From contig CAJODL010000005.1 of NCBI GenBank assembly GCA_905233165.1, positions 1 to 64,000 of the forward strand: a DNA stretch of 64,000 nt. Direction: 5' to 3'. Positions 33,943 through 44,168 of the stretch are shown here, in pieces. Position numbers and translations under genes: made by a program. This DNA comes from an uncultured Prevotella sp. Its GTDB lineage: Bacteria; Bacteroidota; Bacteroidia; Bacteroidales; Bacteroidaceae. Within the stretch, counting starts at the first letter, position 1. Each line of letters begins with the position of its first letter. Under the pieces are notes generated by a model. It saw nothing but the letters and a program-made list of their open reading frames with translations. It searched no databases and was not told the origin of the DNA.

Positions 33943-33953
33943 CAAAGTACCTT
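33937..33953. promoter_or_regulatory. 17-bp palindrome overlapping the PanG-like promoter
   Basis: AAGGTAC-AAA-GTACCTT is a perfect 7-3-7 inverted repeat sharing its left arm with the -7 element. It is a candidate repressor site. Confidence 0.45.
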
Positions 33954-34047
33954 AAATATTTCGATTATATTTCCGCTTTTTTATACCAAAACCCACGCAT
34001 TTAACTTCTTTTAACCCATATATAAGATTTAACTCCTTAAAAAATCG

Positions 34048-34055
34048 TACCTTTG
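34048..34055 (+). promoter_or_regulatory. -7 element of the pan-coa operon
   Basis: TACCTTTG, 8 bases before the panB ATG at 34064. No clear TTTG stands 20 bases upstream. Confidence 0.65.
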
Positions 34056-34063
34056 CACCCCGT

Positions 34064-34858
34064 ATGAAAAAGACAATATTTGATTTTCTAAGTCTCAAGG
34101 GTAAGAGGGGGCTCAGTGTCCTTACTGCCTATGACTATCTCACAGCAAAGACGATAGATGAAGCTGGTGTTGATATGATACTTGTGGGTGACTCATTGGG
34201 AAATGTCATAATGGGATATGACAACACCCTTGCCGTTACTGTGGAAGACATGATACATCATGGCAAAGCCGTTTGTCGTGGTGCACAAAATACTTTCGTT
34301 ATGGTTGACATGCCGTTTATATCATACCAGACATCTGTAAGGGATGCTGTCATCAATGCCGGACGCATAATAAGCGAGACCAACTGTCAGGCAGTAAAGC
34401 TGGAAGGTGGTGTGGAATATGCAGACAGAATAAAGGCTATCACAGAAGCCGGAATACCTGTTGTAGCACACATAGGAATGACTCCACAGAGTTTCAACAC
34501 CCTCGGAGGTTTTAAGGTTCAGGGAAAGACAGAAAAATCTGCACAGAAGATTCTTGATGATGCCAAAGCAGTTGTAGAGGCTGGTGCCTTTGCTATAACG
34601 CTGGAGTGTGTGCCAGAATCAATTGCAGCACAGATAACAGAATCTACAGATGCCATAACCATCGGAATCGGTGCCGGCAACAAGTGCGATGCACAGGTAT
34701 TGGTTTGGCAGGATATGGCTGGTTACAGCAATGGATTCGTACCAAAGTTCGTGAAGCAATATGCCAATGTTCATGACACCCTGCTGGAAGCATTCAAGCA
34801 ATACAAGGAGGAAGTAGCGAACCACACTTTCCCAGATAAAGAACATACATTTCACTAA
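34064..34858 (+). CDS. panB: Ketopantoate hydroxymethyltransferase
   Basis: A 264-aa TIM-barrel enzyme that adds a hydroxymethyl group from methylene-THF to ketoisovalerate, the first committed step of pantothenate synthesis. LTAYDYLTAKTIDEAG, VGDSLGNVIMGYDNTL (metal-binding Asp), KLEGG, PVVAHIGMTPQS and IGIGAGNKCDAQVLVWQD are all standard. First gene of a five-gene block. Confidence 0.96.
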   Translation: MKKTIFDFLSLKGKRGLSVLTAYDYLTAKTIDEAGVDMILVGDSLGNVIMGYDNTLAVTVEDMIHHGKAVCRGAQNTFVMVDMPFISYQTSVRDAVINAGRIISETNCQAVKLEGGVEYADRIKAITEAGIPVVAHIGMTPQSFNTLGGFKVQGKTEKSAQKILDDAKAVVEAGAFAITLECVPESIAAQITESTDAITIGIGAGNKCDAQVLVWQDMAGYSNGFVPKFVKQYANVHDTLLEAFKQYKEEVANHTFPDKEHTFH

Positions 34859-34878
34859 ACACAGTTACTAAACAAGAT

Positions 34879-35721
34879 ATGCAACTCGTACACACAATAG
34901 CAGAGGTTAGAGAGATTGTCTCTTCATGGAGGAAAGAAGGACTCTCTGTAGGATTGGTGCCTACTATGGGATACCTGCATGAGGGTCACCAGAGTCTGAT
35001 AAAGAAGTCTGTAGAACAGAATGACCGCACAGTGGTTTCTGTTTTCGTTAACCCAATACAATTTGGCCCTAACGAGGACCTGGCTACCTATCCACGCGAC
35101 ATCAACCGCGATATGGAGAAAGTTAGCGAAGCAGGCGGCGACCTTATCTTCAATCCAGAACCAAGTGAGATGTACCCAGGACATTTCACATCATTCATCG
35201 ACACAACAGAGACAACAGAACTGCTCTGTGGTGCTGTGCGTCCGATACACTTCAGAGGTGTCTGCACAGTAGTTGGAAAACTCTTCAACATTGTATGTCC
35301 AGACCGTGCCTACTTTGGTCAGAAGGATGCGCAGCAGCTGGCAACGATAAAGCGTTTTACAAGAGACCTCAACTTCCCTATTGAGATTGTAGCATGCCCA
35401 ATAATCCGCGAAGAGGACGGCCTGGCTAAGTCAAGCCGCAACACTTACCTCTCACCAGAAGAGCGCAAGGCTGCCCTGATTCTCTCACAGAGCCTGAAGT
35501 TAGGTAAGAAGGCTATCGAAGAAGGCGAGAAATCAGCAAAGAAAGTAATCGACATCATTACGACAAACATAAAGACAGAGCCATTGGCACGCATTGACTA
35601 CGTTGAAGTGGTAGATTTTGAGAATATACAACGTGTCGATACTATCGAAGGCGAGACACTCGTTGCCATAGCTGTTTACATTGGTAAAACAAGACTCATA
35701 GATAACTTTATATGCAAATAA
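34879..35721 (+). CDS. panC: Pantothenate synthetase (pantoate-beta-alanine ligase)
   Basis: A 280-aa ATP-dependent ligase. [18 protein letters not shown] holds the HIGH-like nucleotide motif, [18 protein letters not shown] binds pantoate, [15 protein letters not shown] and the KSSRN stretch complete the site. It overlaps panD by 10 bases. Confidence 0.96.
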   Translation: MQLVHTIAEVREIVSSWRKEGLSVGLVPTMGYLHEGHQSLIKKSVEQNDRTVVSVFVNPIQFGPNEDLATYPRDINRDMEKVSEAGGDLIFNPEPSEMYPGHFTSFIDTTETTELLCGAVRPIHFRGVCTVVGKLFNIVCPDRAYFGQKDAQQLATIKRFTRDLNFPIEIVACPIIREEDGLAKSSRNTYLSPEERKAALILSQSLKLGKKAIEEGEKSAKKVIDIITTNIKTEPLARIDYVEVVDFENIQRVDTIEGETLVAIAVYIGKTRLIDNFICK

Positions 35722-36095
35722 TACTATTGAAGTCTAAGATACACAGGGCTACTGTTACACAGGCAGACCTTAACTATGTCGGCAGTATCACTATCGATTC
35801 TGACTTGCTCCGCGAATCGGGAATACAGGAATACGAAAAGGTGGAGATAGCAGACATCACAAATGGTAACCGCCTTGAGACATACGCCATTGCAGGAGAA
35901 GCCGGCTCTGGTATAATATGCCTTAACGGTGCTGCTGCCAAGCTCGTAAACCCTGGTGACAAAATCATCATCATGGCTTATGCTAATATGACTCCCGAAG
36001 AGGCAAAGAGCCATAAGCCGACAGTGATTTTCGTGGATGACAATAACGCCATTACGAGAAAAGCAAACTACGAGAAGCACGGACTGTTATGTTAG
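35712..36095 (+). CDS. panD: Aspartate 1-decarboxylase
   Basis: A 127-aa pyruvoyl enzyme making beta-alanine. The self-cleavage site Gly24-Ser25 lies in NYVGSITID exactly at the family position. GNRLETYAI and [12 protein letters not shown] follow. It overlaps panC at its start and coaBC at its end. Confidence 0.96.
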   Translation: MQIILLKSKIHRATVTQADLNYVGSITIDSDLLRESGIQEYEKVEIADITNGNRLETYAIAGEAGSGIICLNGAAAKLVNPGDKIIIMAYANMTPEEAKSHKPTVIFVDDNNAITRKANYEKHGLLC

Positions 36096-37279
36096 CAGGA
36101 AAGACCATAGTACTGGGAGTAACGGGAAGCATTGCGGCATATAAGATTGCCAACCTGGCGTCTATGCTGGTGAAGCAGCATGCTGATGTGCATGTCATCA
36201 TGACAAAGAACGCATGTCAGTTCATTACTCCTATGACTTTCGAGACGCTGACAGAAAACAAATGCATCGTTGACACCTTTGACAGAAACTTCTCTTTCGA
36301 CGTAAAACACGTTTCACTGGCAAAGGCAGCAGACCTCATCCTTATTGCCCCATGTACAGCAAACGTAATCGGCAAGATTGCCGGAGGCATCTGTGACGAT
36401 ATGCTGACGACAACAGTGATGGCGACAAAGGCTCCCGTCATCATCTCTCCTGCAATGAATACCGGAATGTGGGAGAACCCAATACTGCAGGACAACATCA
36501 AGAAGTTAGAGAATTACGGCTACACCATCATCGAGCCTGCTTCCGGACGCTTAGCTTGTGGCGATATCGGCAGCGGCAAAATGCCTTCCGAGGAAATTCT
36601 CATGCAGCATATCATGTTGCAGGTGGCCAAGGAGAAAGATTTTGCAGGAAAGAAAATCCTCATCACTGCAGGACCGACCCAGGAAGCCATTGACCCAGTA
36701 AGATATATCACCAACCACTCTTCAGGCAAGATGGGATATGCCATTGCCAAGATGGCTGCGCTACGTGGTGCCGAGGTGTCATTGATATCCGGTCCGGTAG
36801 CAATAGAGCCTTATATGGGAGTACACCTCGTAAATGTCACCTCGGCAGAAGATATGTACAACGTAGTGACAACCCACTACGACTATTTCGACATCATCAT
36901 AGCATGTGCTGCCGTTGCTGACTATACCCCAGCGGAATACAAAGACCAGAAGATAAAGAAAGGCAACAATGACGAGGAGGCAAAGATAGCACTGAAGCGC
37001 ACCAACGACATCCTCGCTTTCCTCGGTGAGCATAAGAAGGAAAACCAGTTGCTTGTTGGTTTCTCTATGGAGACAGAAAACCTCATCGAGAACTCACGCA
37101 AGAAACTGCTGAAAAAGAATGCCGACATTATCTGTGCCAACACTATCTCTGCCGGAAAGAGCGGATTCCAGTGTGACACCAACGAAATAACCATTATCAC
37201 CCCAACAGCAGTAACCGAATTGCCACTGTGCAGCAAGGAAGAAACTGCTGACAAAATCCTTGACTCATGCATTTGCTAA
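36089..37279 (+). CDS. coaBC: Bifunctional phosphopantothenoylcysteine decarboxylase / phosphopantothenate-cysteine ligase
   Basis: A 396-aa fusion. The N-terminal CoaC domain (1 to about 185) has [26 protein letters not shown] and the active Cys in [15 protein letters not shown]. The C-terminal CoaB domain has [18 protein letters not shown] and [13 protein letters not shown]. It overlaps panD (7 bases) and coaX (13 bases), so the block is translationally coupled. Confidence 0.96.
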   Translation: MLAGKTIVLGVTGSIAAYKIANLASMLVKQHADVHVIMTKNACQFITPMTFETLTENKCIVDTFDRNFSFDVKHVSLAKAADLILIAPCTANVIGKIAGGICDDMLTTTVMATKAPVIISPAMNTGMWENPILQDNIKKLENYGYTIIEPASGRLACGDIGSGKMPSEEILMQHIMLQVAKEKDFAGKKILITAGPTQEAIDPVRYITNHSSGKMGYAIAKMAALRGAEVSLISGPVAIEPYMGVHLVNVTSAEDMYNVVTTHYDYFDIIIACAAVADYTPAEYKDQKIKKGNNDEEAKIALKRTNDILAFLGEHKKENQLLVGFSMETENLIENSRKKLLKKNADIICANTISAGKSGFQCDTNEITIITPTAVTELPLCSKEETADKILDSCIC

Positions 37280-38070
37280 TTGACATCGGCAACTCTACTG
37301 TTGTTGTTGCCGTAACAGACGACAGTGGCGCAATCTTCAAGACATGGCGCTATAAGACCCTTAAAGACCAGACCATGGCCTACTATCGTCATGAACTTTA
37401 TACGGGTTCGAAGAAATACAAGATTGATTTCTCACAGATATCAAGGGTGTTTATTTCGTCTGTTGTCCCAGAGGTCAACGACGACATAGCACAGGCCATC
37501 TCAGACCTTACAGGAGTAACCCCGCTGTTCTTCTCCATAGAGCATGCCAAGCGTTTTATGACCTTTGACGTGGAGTCTCCGTCACAGGTGGGAAAAGACA
37601 GGCTGGCCGATGCGATAGGCGCTATATGCCATTATGGTACTCCTGCTATCATCATCGACATGGGAACAGCTACTACCATCAGCGTTATTGATGAGAACAG
37701 ACGTTTCCTCGGAGGTATGATAATCCCAGGCACGAAAACATCTCTTGCTGCCCTTAGCAACAGAGCATCGCAACTGCCATCCATCACCATAGAGCATCCA
37801 AACGATGTCATTGGCAAGAATACCCTTGACAATATGCTCAGCGGCATAGTATATGGTACTGCTGCCATGATTGACGGAATAATTGAGAAGATTATCTCGG
37901 AGCTGCCCGACAGCGCGTCTTACAAGTCTCCGAAACTGATAGCCACCGGTGGTATGGCAAAAACCATCATGCCATATTGTGAGCATGATATTACAGTTGA
38001 TGACCACCTTATATTTAAAGGACTGGACATCGCCTGTTCCACCACCCTCGGCATAGAGGTTAGTGCGTAA
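37267..38070 (+). CDS. coaX: Type III pantothenate kinase
   Basis: A 267-aa CoaX-type kinase of the ASKHA fold. [14 protein letters not shown] is the phosphate-1 motif, GKDRLADAIGAI binds pantothenate, and IIDMGTATTISVID is the phosphate-2 motif. It phosphorylates pantothenate, completing the link between panBCD and coaBC. Last gene of the block, followed by a convergent terminator. Confidence 0.95.
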   Translation: MHLLIDIGNSTVVVAVTDDSGAIFKTWRYKTLKDQTMAYYRHELYTGSKKYKIDFSQISRVFISSVVPEVNDDIAQAISDLTGVTPLFFSIEHAKRFMTFDVESPSQVGKDRLADAIGAICHYGTPAIIIDMGTATTISVIDENRRFLGGMIIPGTKTSLAALSNRASQLPSITIEHPNDVIGKNTLDNMLSGIVYGTAAMIDGIIEKIISELPDSASYKSPKLIATGGMAKTIMPYCEHDITVDDHLIFKGLDIACSTTLGIEVSA

Positions 38071-38077
38071 TCGTATT

Positions 38078-38116
38078 TTAGAAATTCATCCCTCGCAGCG
38101 AGGGAAGACTTTCTAA
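38078..38116. terminator. Convergent terminator
   Basis: The outer arms TTAGAAA / TTTCTAA enclose a GC-rich inner stem TCCCTCGC / GCGAGGGA. It lies between coaX and the convergent PIN-like gene and overlaps the latter's stop codon. Confidence 0.75.
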
Positions 38117-39411
38117 TTTGTTTTCTGCGGTCTGTGCCGCTTGGGTCTTGGTTTTTGCTCAGGCTTGGGGGCAGACTTGTGTGTTGGGGTTTCCTTAACA
38201 GCAGGTGGGTCTGCTACTACCCTACTCTGGAACAGGCGCTCGGGGAAAAGATTATCCGTCTTACGCTTATCGCCCGGAACGAAGGCATCGTCGCACATTG
38301 TCAACGGTGTCACCTTCTCACGATGCATAGCAGGCTCAACGTCACACATCCAAGGCTGACCTGATGCCATCTGAATGAAGTGATACTGACGGGTATAGCT
38401 CTCCAGCAGGCGCAAATCCTCGAACATGAAGACCATCGGACGAAGAGGAGCATAAAGCCTGTTCCATTCCTCGTCGGAGATATTATTATAGCGCTGCAGG
38501 TCGTCACAAACGCCCATAGTGCGTATTGCGACGGAAGCATCGTTGGTGAGCAGTAACACCTTCTTGCCCTCGGCAAAGAGTTCTGTCACCCTGCGCACGA
38601 TAGCGGGGTCGGCAAAAGAAGCATGATGCGACTCTGCCCCGATGCCATCGATACGCAGGCGGTTCTCACGCTGCTGCTGCAGGATGAGACGCTTTGCCAA
38701 ACGTGCCGCCGCATTGAGGCAGACGCTATTGTCAGAAAAATCTGCATCCTTATAGTTCTGAGGATCAAGGAGACAGGCAAAGCGGTCTATCTCCTCATAG
38801 GTCTCGGACATCATCATAAAACGTCCGCCACGATAGGCACACATCTTTGAGATAAACTCCAACTGGCGTTCGTACAGCAGTCTCTGAGGCTGCGCTGCAG
38901 GCTTTGCATCGCCACCAGCAGCAGTCTGTCCCGACGGTGCTTTGCCGAAAAGCAGTTCCAGCCATACATTAGTGTCGGAGATGACAACATCATAGTCGAG
39001 AACATTTGCAAGGGTCTCCTGCAAGAACTTGTGGCGCTTTATAATCTCATCCATAGAGAGCAGCTGTATCTGCGCATCGCTGAGGATGATGGCACGCATC
39101 GGAGCCTGCTGAAGTTCTATGATATTGTGTATGGCGATGTTAGGCAGCGGCAGCGGTTCAGGAATAATCTGCACCTGCACATCAGGCTGTTGCTTTGGCT
39201 GCGGCTCTACTGCCTGCGGCTTCTTCACAGGCTCCTTAGGTTGTGCTTTCACGGGCTGCTGTTTAGGCTGCGGCTCTGCTGCCTGTGGCTGCTGTTTCTT
39301 CACAGGCTTCCTGCGTACAGTCTTCTTTGGCTTTACTTCTACGTTAGACTCTGTCTTCACCTCTGCGTTTGCATTGCTATCTTTCACATTCTTTTTTGTT
39401 CTTGTTGCCAT
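38113..39411 (-). CDS. PIN-domain-like protein with long disordered N- and C-terminal tails
   Basis: A 432-aa protein. Residues 1-95 are low-complexity (Lys, Pro, Gln, Glu). The folded part resembles a PIN nuclease: Asp 146 in VVISDTNVWLELL, acidic residues 203-209 in SETYEEIDR, and Asp 291 in VLLLTNDASVAIR. The last 35 residues are again Lys/Pro-rich (PKPEQKPRPKRHRPQ), as in RNA-binding tails. The start is 2 bases past the stop of the GH2 gene, so they may be cotranscribed, but no functional link is evident. Ribonuclease activity is inferred. Confidence 0.65.
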   Translation of the reverse strand: MATRTKKNVKDSNANAEVKTESNVEVKPKKTVRRKPVKKQQPQAAEPQPKQQPVKAQPKEPVKKPQAVEPQPKQQPDVQVQIIPEPLPLPNIAIHNIIELQQAPMRAIILSDAQIQLLSMDEIIKRHKFLQETLANVLDYDVVISDTNVWLELLFGKAPSGQTAAGGDAKPAAQPQRLLYERQLEFISKMCAYRGGRFMMMSETYEEIDRFACLLDPQNYKDADFSDNSVCLNAAARLAKRLILQQQRENRLRIDGIGAESHHASFADPAIVRRVTELFAEGKKVLLLTNDASVAIRTMGVCDDLQRYNNISDEEWNRLYAPLRPMVFMFEDLRLLESYTRQYHFIQMASGQPWMCDVEPAMHREKVTPLTMCDDAFVPGDKRKTDNLFPERLFQSRVVADPPAVKETPTHKSAPKPEQKPRPKRHRPQKTN

Positions 39412-39413
39412 AA

Positions 39414-42323
39414 TTACTTTAACTTTGGTTTGAGTTCATCAGGAGAATCATTGGTGTACATATTCACCTCTCCTGCTACCTTTACAAATAGATCTTTTAT
39501 CAGTTGCACGTCAAGACTCCACTGCGGACGGAAATTCTCTGACTGCATATAGTTAATTATTGACTCCCTCATCTGGCGAGCCACAAGTCGTGAGTCGAGA
39601 TTATTGGTTATGTCCATCGTAGTCATCACGAGGCGGCCTTTGCCGATATTACACTCGAACAGCATACCAATCTTACGACTTACAAACCATGTGTCGATAC
39701 TTTGTACCAAAGGCTGGAAATCAGCGGGAAAATCCGTAAACTGCATCACCTGTGCCTTATTGAGAAGTTCCCACCACTGAAGGTCGCTATGATAATCGGT
39801 TGGAAAATTGCGGAATATAGGATGCTCATTATTTATATATACGCCTGTGGTATGAGGAGGGCGCATCTTGAACCATGATGTATTCCAGAAGACAGGAGTG
39901 AAGTATTGCTTCACCTCGCGGCCATAGGTAACCTTTCCTGCTGCACACAGCAACACCTTGCCGCCCTTCTCCAAAACCTTAAGAGCCTTCTTGTCGAGGG
40001 TGTCGGTAATAAGGAAATTCTTTCCAAGGTTCTCGGCTGCTGGGATTTGCGGATAAACCCAGAAGTCCCAATGATTCCTTGCCTGCATCTCAGGATTATA
40101 GACAGAGAGGGTCAGCTTTGCAGGCTGTGAGACATCGCTGAGCGAAACAGAGACATGTCCGACAGCATTGTTCTGACCAACAGGGAAACGGAGATTATCC
40201 CACTGGCCTTTCTTTACGAATGAATTGTCAGAGGAAGTAACGGTCCAATACAGGTTGCCGCTCAATTCCTTACCCGAGAAATTATTCAGTGTTATGTCAG
40301 CATCGAAACTCTCTGCTGGGGTATATGTGAATTTAGGGAATTTTGCCAAAGGCACCACTTCTGAGCAGAATTCCTTAAACTCGTTGTTGGTAATATAACC
40401 CTTAGGGTCGAAGAACACATCCGTCACACCCACCAAAGCAGTACCCTGACCGCTGTAGTCATTCAGCGACAGCAGTTGAAATCCAGCATAATTTGGAGTG
40501 CGCAAAGTACGTTCAATCTCATACTTATAACACAAGGCCTGTAGTTTTCCGGATGCAAGGAGAAATTTCTTTGCCATCGCTCCCATGTTGTTCTCGGTAA
40601 GGATGTCTCGGAAAATCTCAAAGTTCTTGGCACGATTAACACCTGTGTATTTAGGTATCTCGTCAAAGTTCGGGAAAGCACACCACTGACCTGTCTCATG
40701 GCTCACGAAAGGCATCGTGATAGGTGTTCCGGGCATATCCTTTCCGTTGTAGGTATTTATCTTCGCCGAGAAATCCTTCACTGACTCAGGCATAGAGCGA
40801 CTCCACTCATCAAGTCCTCTGGCACCAGCCTTCACGGCAAATTCGCTACCAGGCTGCCAAGCCCATCCGCCACCGACACTGAAGCCACAATACAGATGAC
40901 GGGTATCATACTGCTTTATCATAGCTGTCTTTTCTGTGGACCATTTCACCCAATTTCCTGCAGGCTCGTTACCAAAGGCAAAGAATGTGAAAGAAGGGTG
41001 ATTTCCGTAGGTATCACAGATGCGAATAGCTTCATCATAAAGGTAATTGTCTATGAACTCTCCCCTACCCAACTTCACGCCATGATTAGGCCAAGATGGT
41101 CCTTCAGGCTGGATATACATTCCTACCATATCAGCAGCTAAGAAAGCAGCTTCAGGAGGACAATAGGTATGGAAACGAACATGATTGAGTCCCCACTGTT
41201 TGCATTTTTCATAAAAAGAAATCCATGACTTCAGGTCTGTCGGAGGATAACCGGTATTTGGGAAATCACAGTTTTCCACTGTTCCACGCAGCTGAATTTC
41301 CTTACCATTAACATAGAACATCTTTCCACGGATTTCAATCTTCCGCATCCCGAAACATGTCTCACTTGTGCGAGCCACATTTTTCTGTGTCAATGTTGCT
41401 GTTAGATGATATAATTGTGGAGAGTGCTCATCCCACAAAAGCATATCATCTCCCATAGAGAGTATCACCTCCTGAGTGTCTGCGTCTTTCACCTGAACAG
41501 GCACAGACTTCACAACGTGACGTTTGTCAGTGTTGAAAGATACGGCCTCCAACACCAAGGTACCGCTAACCTTCTTGGCAAATTTTATCTTTACCCTCGC
41601 CTCCTTCCTGTCGATATCCGGATAAACGGAAACAGAACTTATCGGGTTGTATTCGCGCAGTTCTATCTTTCCGACAATACCGTTCCAGTCGCCCTGAGTC
41701 TGGTCCGAAACAGAATGAGAGTCCTTGCCTACATTCGCTGCCTCCAAACGATTATCAACACAAATAACTATTGTGTTTTCTTCAACACCTTTATTTAAAG
41801 GGATATTGTATACGTGTGGCTCAGACAAGGAATTCTTCTCTCCGATAAGCTTTCCATTTACCCAAACCTTTGTTGCTATATGCGGACGCTCAAGATACAA
41901 AACAGCATCATTGGAAGACCAGTCTTTATCACATCTTAGGGTGTACTTATACCACGCCTTGCCCACATAATGTTTTACGGGAGTAAGGAAAAACGGTACC
42001 TTCACATTACCAGCTACACGATATTTCTCCATGTAAGGATTGCGATAATAGGAGGAGTCGTACAAGCCGCCCACCCATTGAGTGTTGACAGTAACATCAT
42101 CACCCTTCAGGCGTTCTGGCATAGAACCCGGAAGCTGTATTTTATCATTAAACTGACAGCCTGGCTCATACCATTTTTCCTTCTCTCCGACATCTTTTCT
42201 GTCTATCTGGAAATCCCATAACCCTGACAAATCACAAACATGATAGCCATTTGCGTCTATATTCAATTTTGCAGCAAGAAAACTTGAATATATCAATAAA
42301 GATAGAATTAATACTTTTCTCAT
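39414..42323 (-). CDS. Family GH2 glycoside hydrolase, exported
   Basis: A 969-aa enzyme with a signal peptide (MRKVLILSLLIYSSFLAA). The jelly-roll domain lies at about 30-225, the Ig-like domain at 226-330 and the TIM barrel at 330-640. The acid/base Glu 453 is in FGNEPAGNW and the nucleophile Glu 543 in FVSHETGQW. About 330 further residues form beta-rich and Rossmann-like C-terminal domains. GH2 members with this architecture act on plant polysaccharide side chains (galactosidase, glucuronidase, arabinosidase); the substrate cannot be read here. No SusC/D pair is adjacent. Confidence 0.9.
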   Translation of the reverse strand: MRKVLILSLLIYSSFLAAKLNIDANGYHVCDLSGLWDFQIDRKDVGEKEKWYEPGCQFNDKIQLPGSMPERLKGDDVTVNTQWVGGLYDSSYYRNPYMEKYRVAGNVKVPFFLTPVKHYVGKAWYKYTLRCDKDWSSNDAVLYLERPHIATKVWVNGKLIGEKNSLSEPHVYNIPLNKGVEENTIVICVDNRLEAANVGKDSHSVSDQTQGDWNGIVGKIELREYNPISSVSVYPDIDRKEARVKIKFAKKVSGTLVLEAVSFNTDKRHVVKSVPVQVKDADTQEVILSMGDDMLLWDEHSPQLYHLTATLTQKNVARTSETCFGMRKIEIRGKMFYVNGKEIQLRGTVENCDFPNTGYPPTDLKSWISFYEKCKQWGLNHVRFHTYCPPEAAFLAADMVGMYIQPEGPSWPNHGVKLGRGEFIDNYLYDEAIRICDTYGNHPSFTFFAFGNEPAGNWVKWSTEKTAMIKQYDTRHLYCGFSVGGGWAWQPGSEFAVKAGARGLDEWSRSMPESVKDFSAKINTYNGKDMPGTPITMPFVSHETGQWCAFPNFDEIPKYTGVNRAKNFEIFRDILTENNMGAMAKKFLLASGKLQALCYKYEIERTLRTPNYAGFQLLSLNDYSGQGTALVGVTDVFFDPKGYITNNEFKEFCSEVVPLAKFPKFTYTPAESFDADITLNNFSGKELSGNLYWTVTSSDNSFVKKGQWDNLRFPVGQNNAVGHVSVSLSDVSQPAKLTLSVYNPEMQARNHWDFWVYPQIPAAENLGKNFLITDTLDKKALKVLEKGGKVLLCAAGKVTYGREVKQYFTPVFWNTSWFKMRPPHTTGVYINNEHPIFRNFPTDYHSDLQWWELLNKAQVMQFTDFPADFQPLVQSIDTWFVSRKIGMLFECNIGKGRLVMTTMDITNNLDSRLVARQMRESIINYMQSENFRPQWSLDVQLIKDLFVKVAGEVNMYTNDSPDELKPKLK

Positions 42324-42331
42324 AATGGCAA

Positions 42332-42339
42332 CAAAAGTA
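42332..42339 (-). promoter_or_regulatory. -7 element of the GH2 gene
   Basis: TACTTTTG on the minus strand, 8 bases before the ATG at 42323. Confidence 0.55.
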
Positions 42340-42379
42340 CAAAAAAAATATAAAATGCAAAAACTTTTATACTGTTATC

Positions 42380-42410
42380 TTTGTTTATTGACGATTTTTT
42401 TGTACCTTTG
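42380..42410 (+). promoter_or_regulatory. Promoter of the transporter and Na+-pump genes
   Basis: TTTG (42380-42383), 19 bases, TACCTTTG (42403-42410). The perfect palindrome CGTTAAATTTAACG (42415-42428) follows at the transcription start. Confidence 0.75.
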
Positions 42411-42445
42411 CACGCGTTAAATTTAACGAAAACACCTAAATAGAT

Positions 42446-44134
42446 ATGGATTGGCTAATTAATCTATTTACAAATACTGAAAGCATAGCACACATTGCTC
42501 TGCTATACGCTCTCGTCATTGCCGTCGGCGTATATTTGGGTAAAATTAAAGTTGGTGGCATTTCACTTGGTGTCACCTTTGTTTTGTTCGCCGGTATCGT
42601 AGCCGGGCATTTTGGGCTCACCGCTCCATTGCCTACTCTGAATTTTGTTCAGGACTTCGGCTTGATACTGTTTGTCTTTATGATAGGACTGCAGGTAGGC
42701 CCGGGCTTCTTCTCCAGCTTCAAGGAAGGAGGCGTCAGACTGAACCTTATGGCAGTATCCATCATACTGTTGAACATTGCTGTGATGTTCGCTTGCTATT
42801 TCATTTTCTTTGACACAAGTGATCCACGTAACCTCCCAATGATGATTGGTACTTTGTATGGTGCTGTCACAAATACACCAGGTCTTGGTGCTGCGCAAGA
42901 AGCTCTTACAAGCATTATGGGGAACGCCACTCCTGCAATAGCAAACGGATATGCCTGTGCTTATCCTTTAGGTGTTATCGGTATTATTGGTGCAACAATT
43001 GCTGTCAGATATCTCTGTCACATAAAGTTGGAACAGGAAGAGGAGGCACTAAATTCCAAAGAGGATGATGCTACGTCAAAGCCGCACTTTATGCATCTTA
43101 TCGTAAAGAACGAATTCCTTGCAGGACACACCATCCTTGAAATTCACGACTTTCTAAAGCGTGACTTCATCTGCTCAAGAATATTGCGCGACGGGGAACT
43201 GATTATCCCAAAGAGCAGCACTACTCTTGAACTCGAAGACAAGATATTTATAGTTTGTCCTGAAGCTGATGCTACTGCAGTACAGGCATTCATCGGAAGA
43301 GAGACTGTCGTACCAGAATTTGCCGAGCAGGAAAAGACAAAGCAGATGGTTTCCCGCCGCATTCTTATTACCCGACCAGAGATAAATGGTAAGACACCAG
43401 CAAAGTTACATTTCTCAAGCGTATATGGTGTCAATGTCACCAGAGTAACTCGTCAGGGAATGGAAATCTTTGCACGCCCAGACCTGCCACTTCAGGTTGG
43501 TGATAAAGTGATGGTCGTTGGTGACAAGGTAAGTGTAGGACGTGTATCTTCTGTATTGGGAAATATGGAAAAGCGCCTTGATACTCCAAATATAGCAACC
43601 ATATTCGTAGGTATTATCATCGGTCTTATCTTTGGTAGCATGCCATTCGCAGTTCCAGGTATTCCTGTACCTTTGAAACTGGGTCTTGCAGGTGGTCCGC
43701 TGATTATTGCCATACTGATAGGGCGCTATGGTTACAAGGCCAAGCTGGTGACATACACTACAACATCTGCAAATCTTATGCTCCGCGAAATAGGACTTGT
43801 TCTATTCCTTTCTTCTGTAGGCATAAAAGCAGGAGCCGACTTCGTAAAGACTGTTGTCGACGGTGACGGATTGCTCTATGTTGGATGCGGTTTCTTAATC
43901 ACTATCCTTCCACTCCTTATCATGGGTGTTATCACCAGAAAGATATACAAGTTCAACTATTTCACAATAATGGGTATGATGGCAGGTGCTTGCACCGACC
44001 CACCAGCATTGGCTTTTGCAAATGCCACTTGTTCTAAGGATGCTCCATCAATCGGATATTCTACAGTTTATCCATTATCAATGTTCTTGAGGATCTTTAC
44101 AGCACAGCTGATAGTCCTTATCTGCTGTTCATAA
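42446..44134 (+). CDS. AspT/YidE-type transporter with TrkA-C domains
   Basis: A 562-aa membrane protein. Two blocks of five to six helices (about 10-190 and 385-560) flank a cytoplasmic part with two TrkA-C-like domains ([36 protein letters not shown]). Family signatures [16 protein letters not shown] and [17 protein letters not shown] belong to the aspartate:alanine exchanger group. It probably exchanges C4 or amino-acid anions. It lies 34 bp before oadG; a link with the succinate/propionate route is plausible but inferred. Confidence 0.88.
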   Translation: MDWLINLFTNTESIAHIALLYALVIAVGVYLGKIKVGGISLGVTFVLFAGIVAGHFGLTAPLPTLNFVQDFGLILFVFMIGLQVGPGFFSSFKEGGVRLNLMAVSIILLNIAVMFACYFIFFDTSDPRNLPMMIGTLYGAVTNTPGLGAAQEALTSIMGNATPAIANGYACAYPLGVIGIIGATIAVRYLCHIKLEQEEEALNSKEDDATSKPHFMHLIVKNEFLAGHTILEIHDFLKRDFICSRILRDGELIIPKSSTTLELEDKIFIVCPEADATAVQAFIGRETVVPEFAEQEKTKQMVSRRILITRPEINGKTPAKLHFSSVYGVNVTRVTRQGMEIFARPDLPLQVGDKVMVVGDKVSVGRVSSVLGNMEKRLDTPNIATIFVGIIIGLIFGSMPFAVPGIPVPLKLGLAGGPLIIAILIGRYGYKAKLVTYTTTSANLMLREIGLVLFLSSVGIKAGADFVKTVVDGDGLLYVGCGFLITILPLLIMGVITRKIYKFNYFTIMGMMAGACTDPPALAFANATCSKDAPSIGYSTVYPLSMFLRIFTAQLIVLICCS

Positions 44135-44168
44135 TATCAAGAAAACAATAATTTTATAATTCACAATA

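Noticed and set aside
38113-39411. VapC-type toxin
   Set aside because: The protein is far longer than VapC, no antitoxin gene is adjacent, and the flanking tails are disordered.
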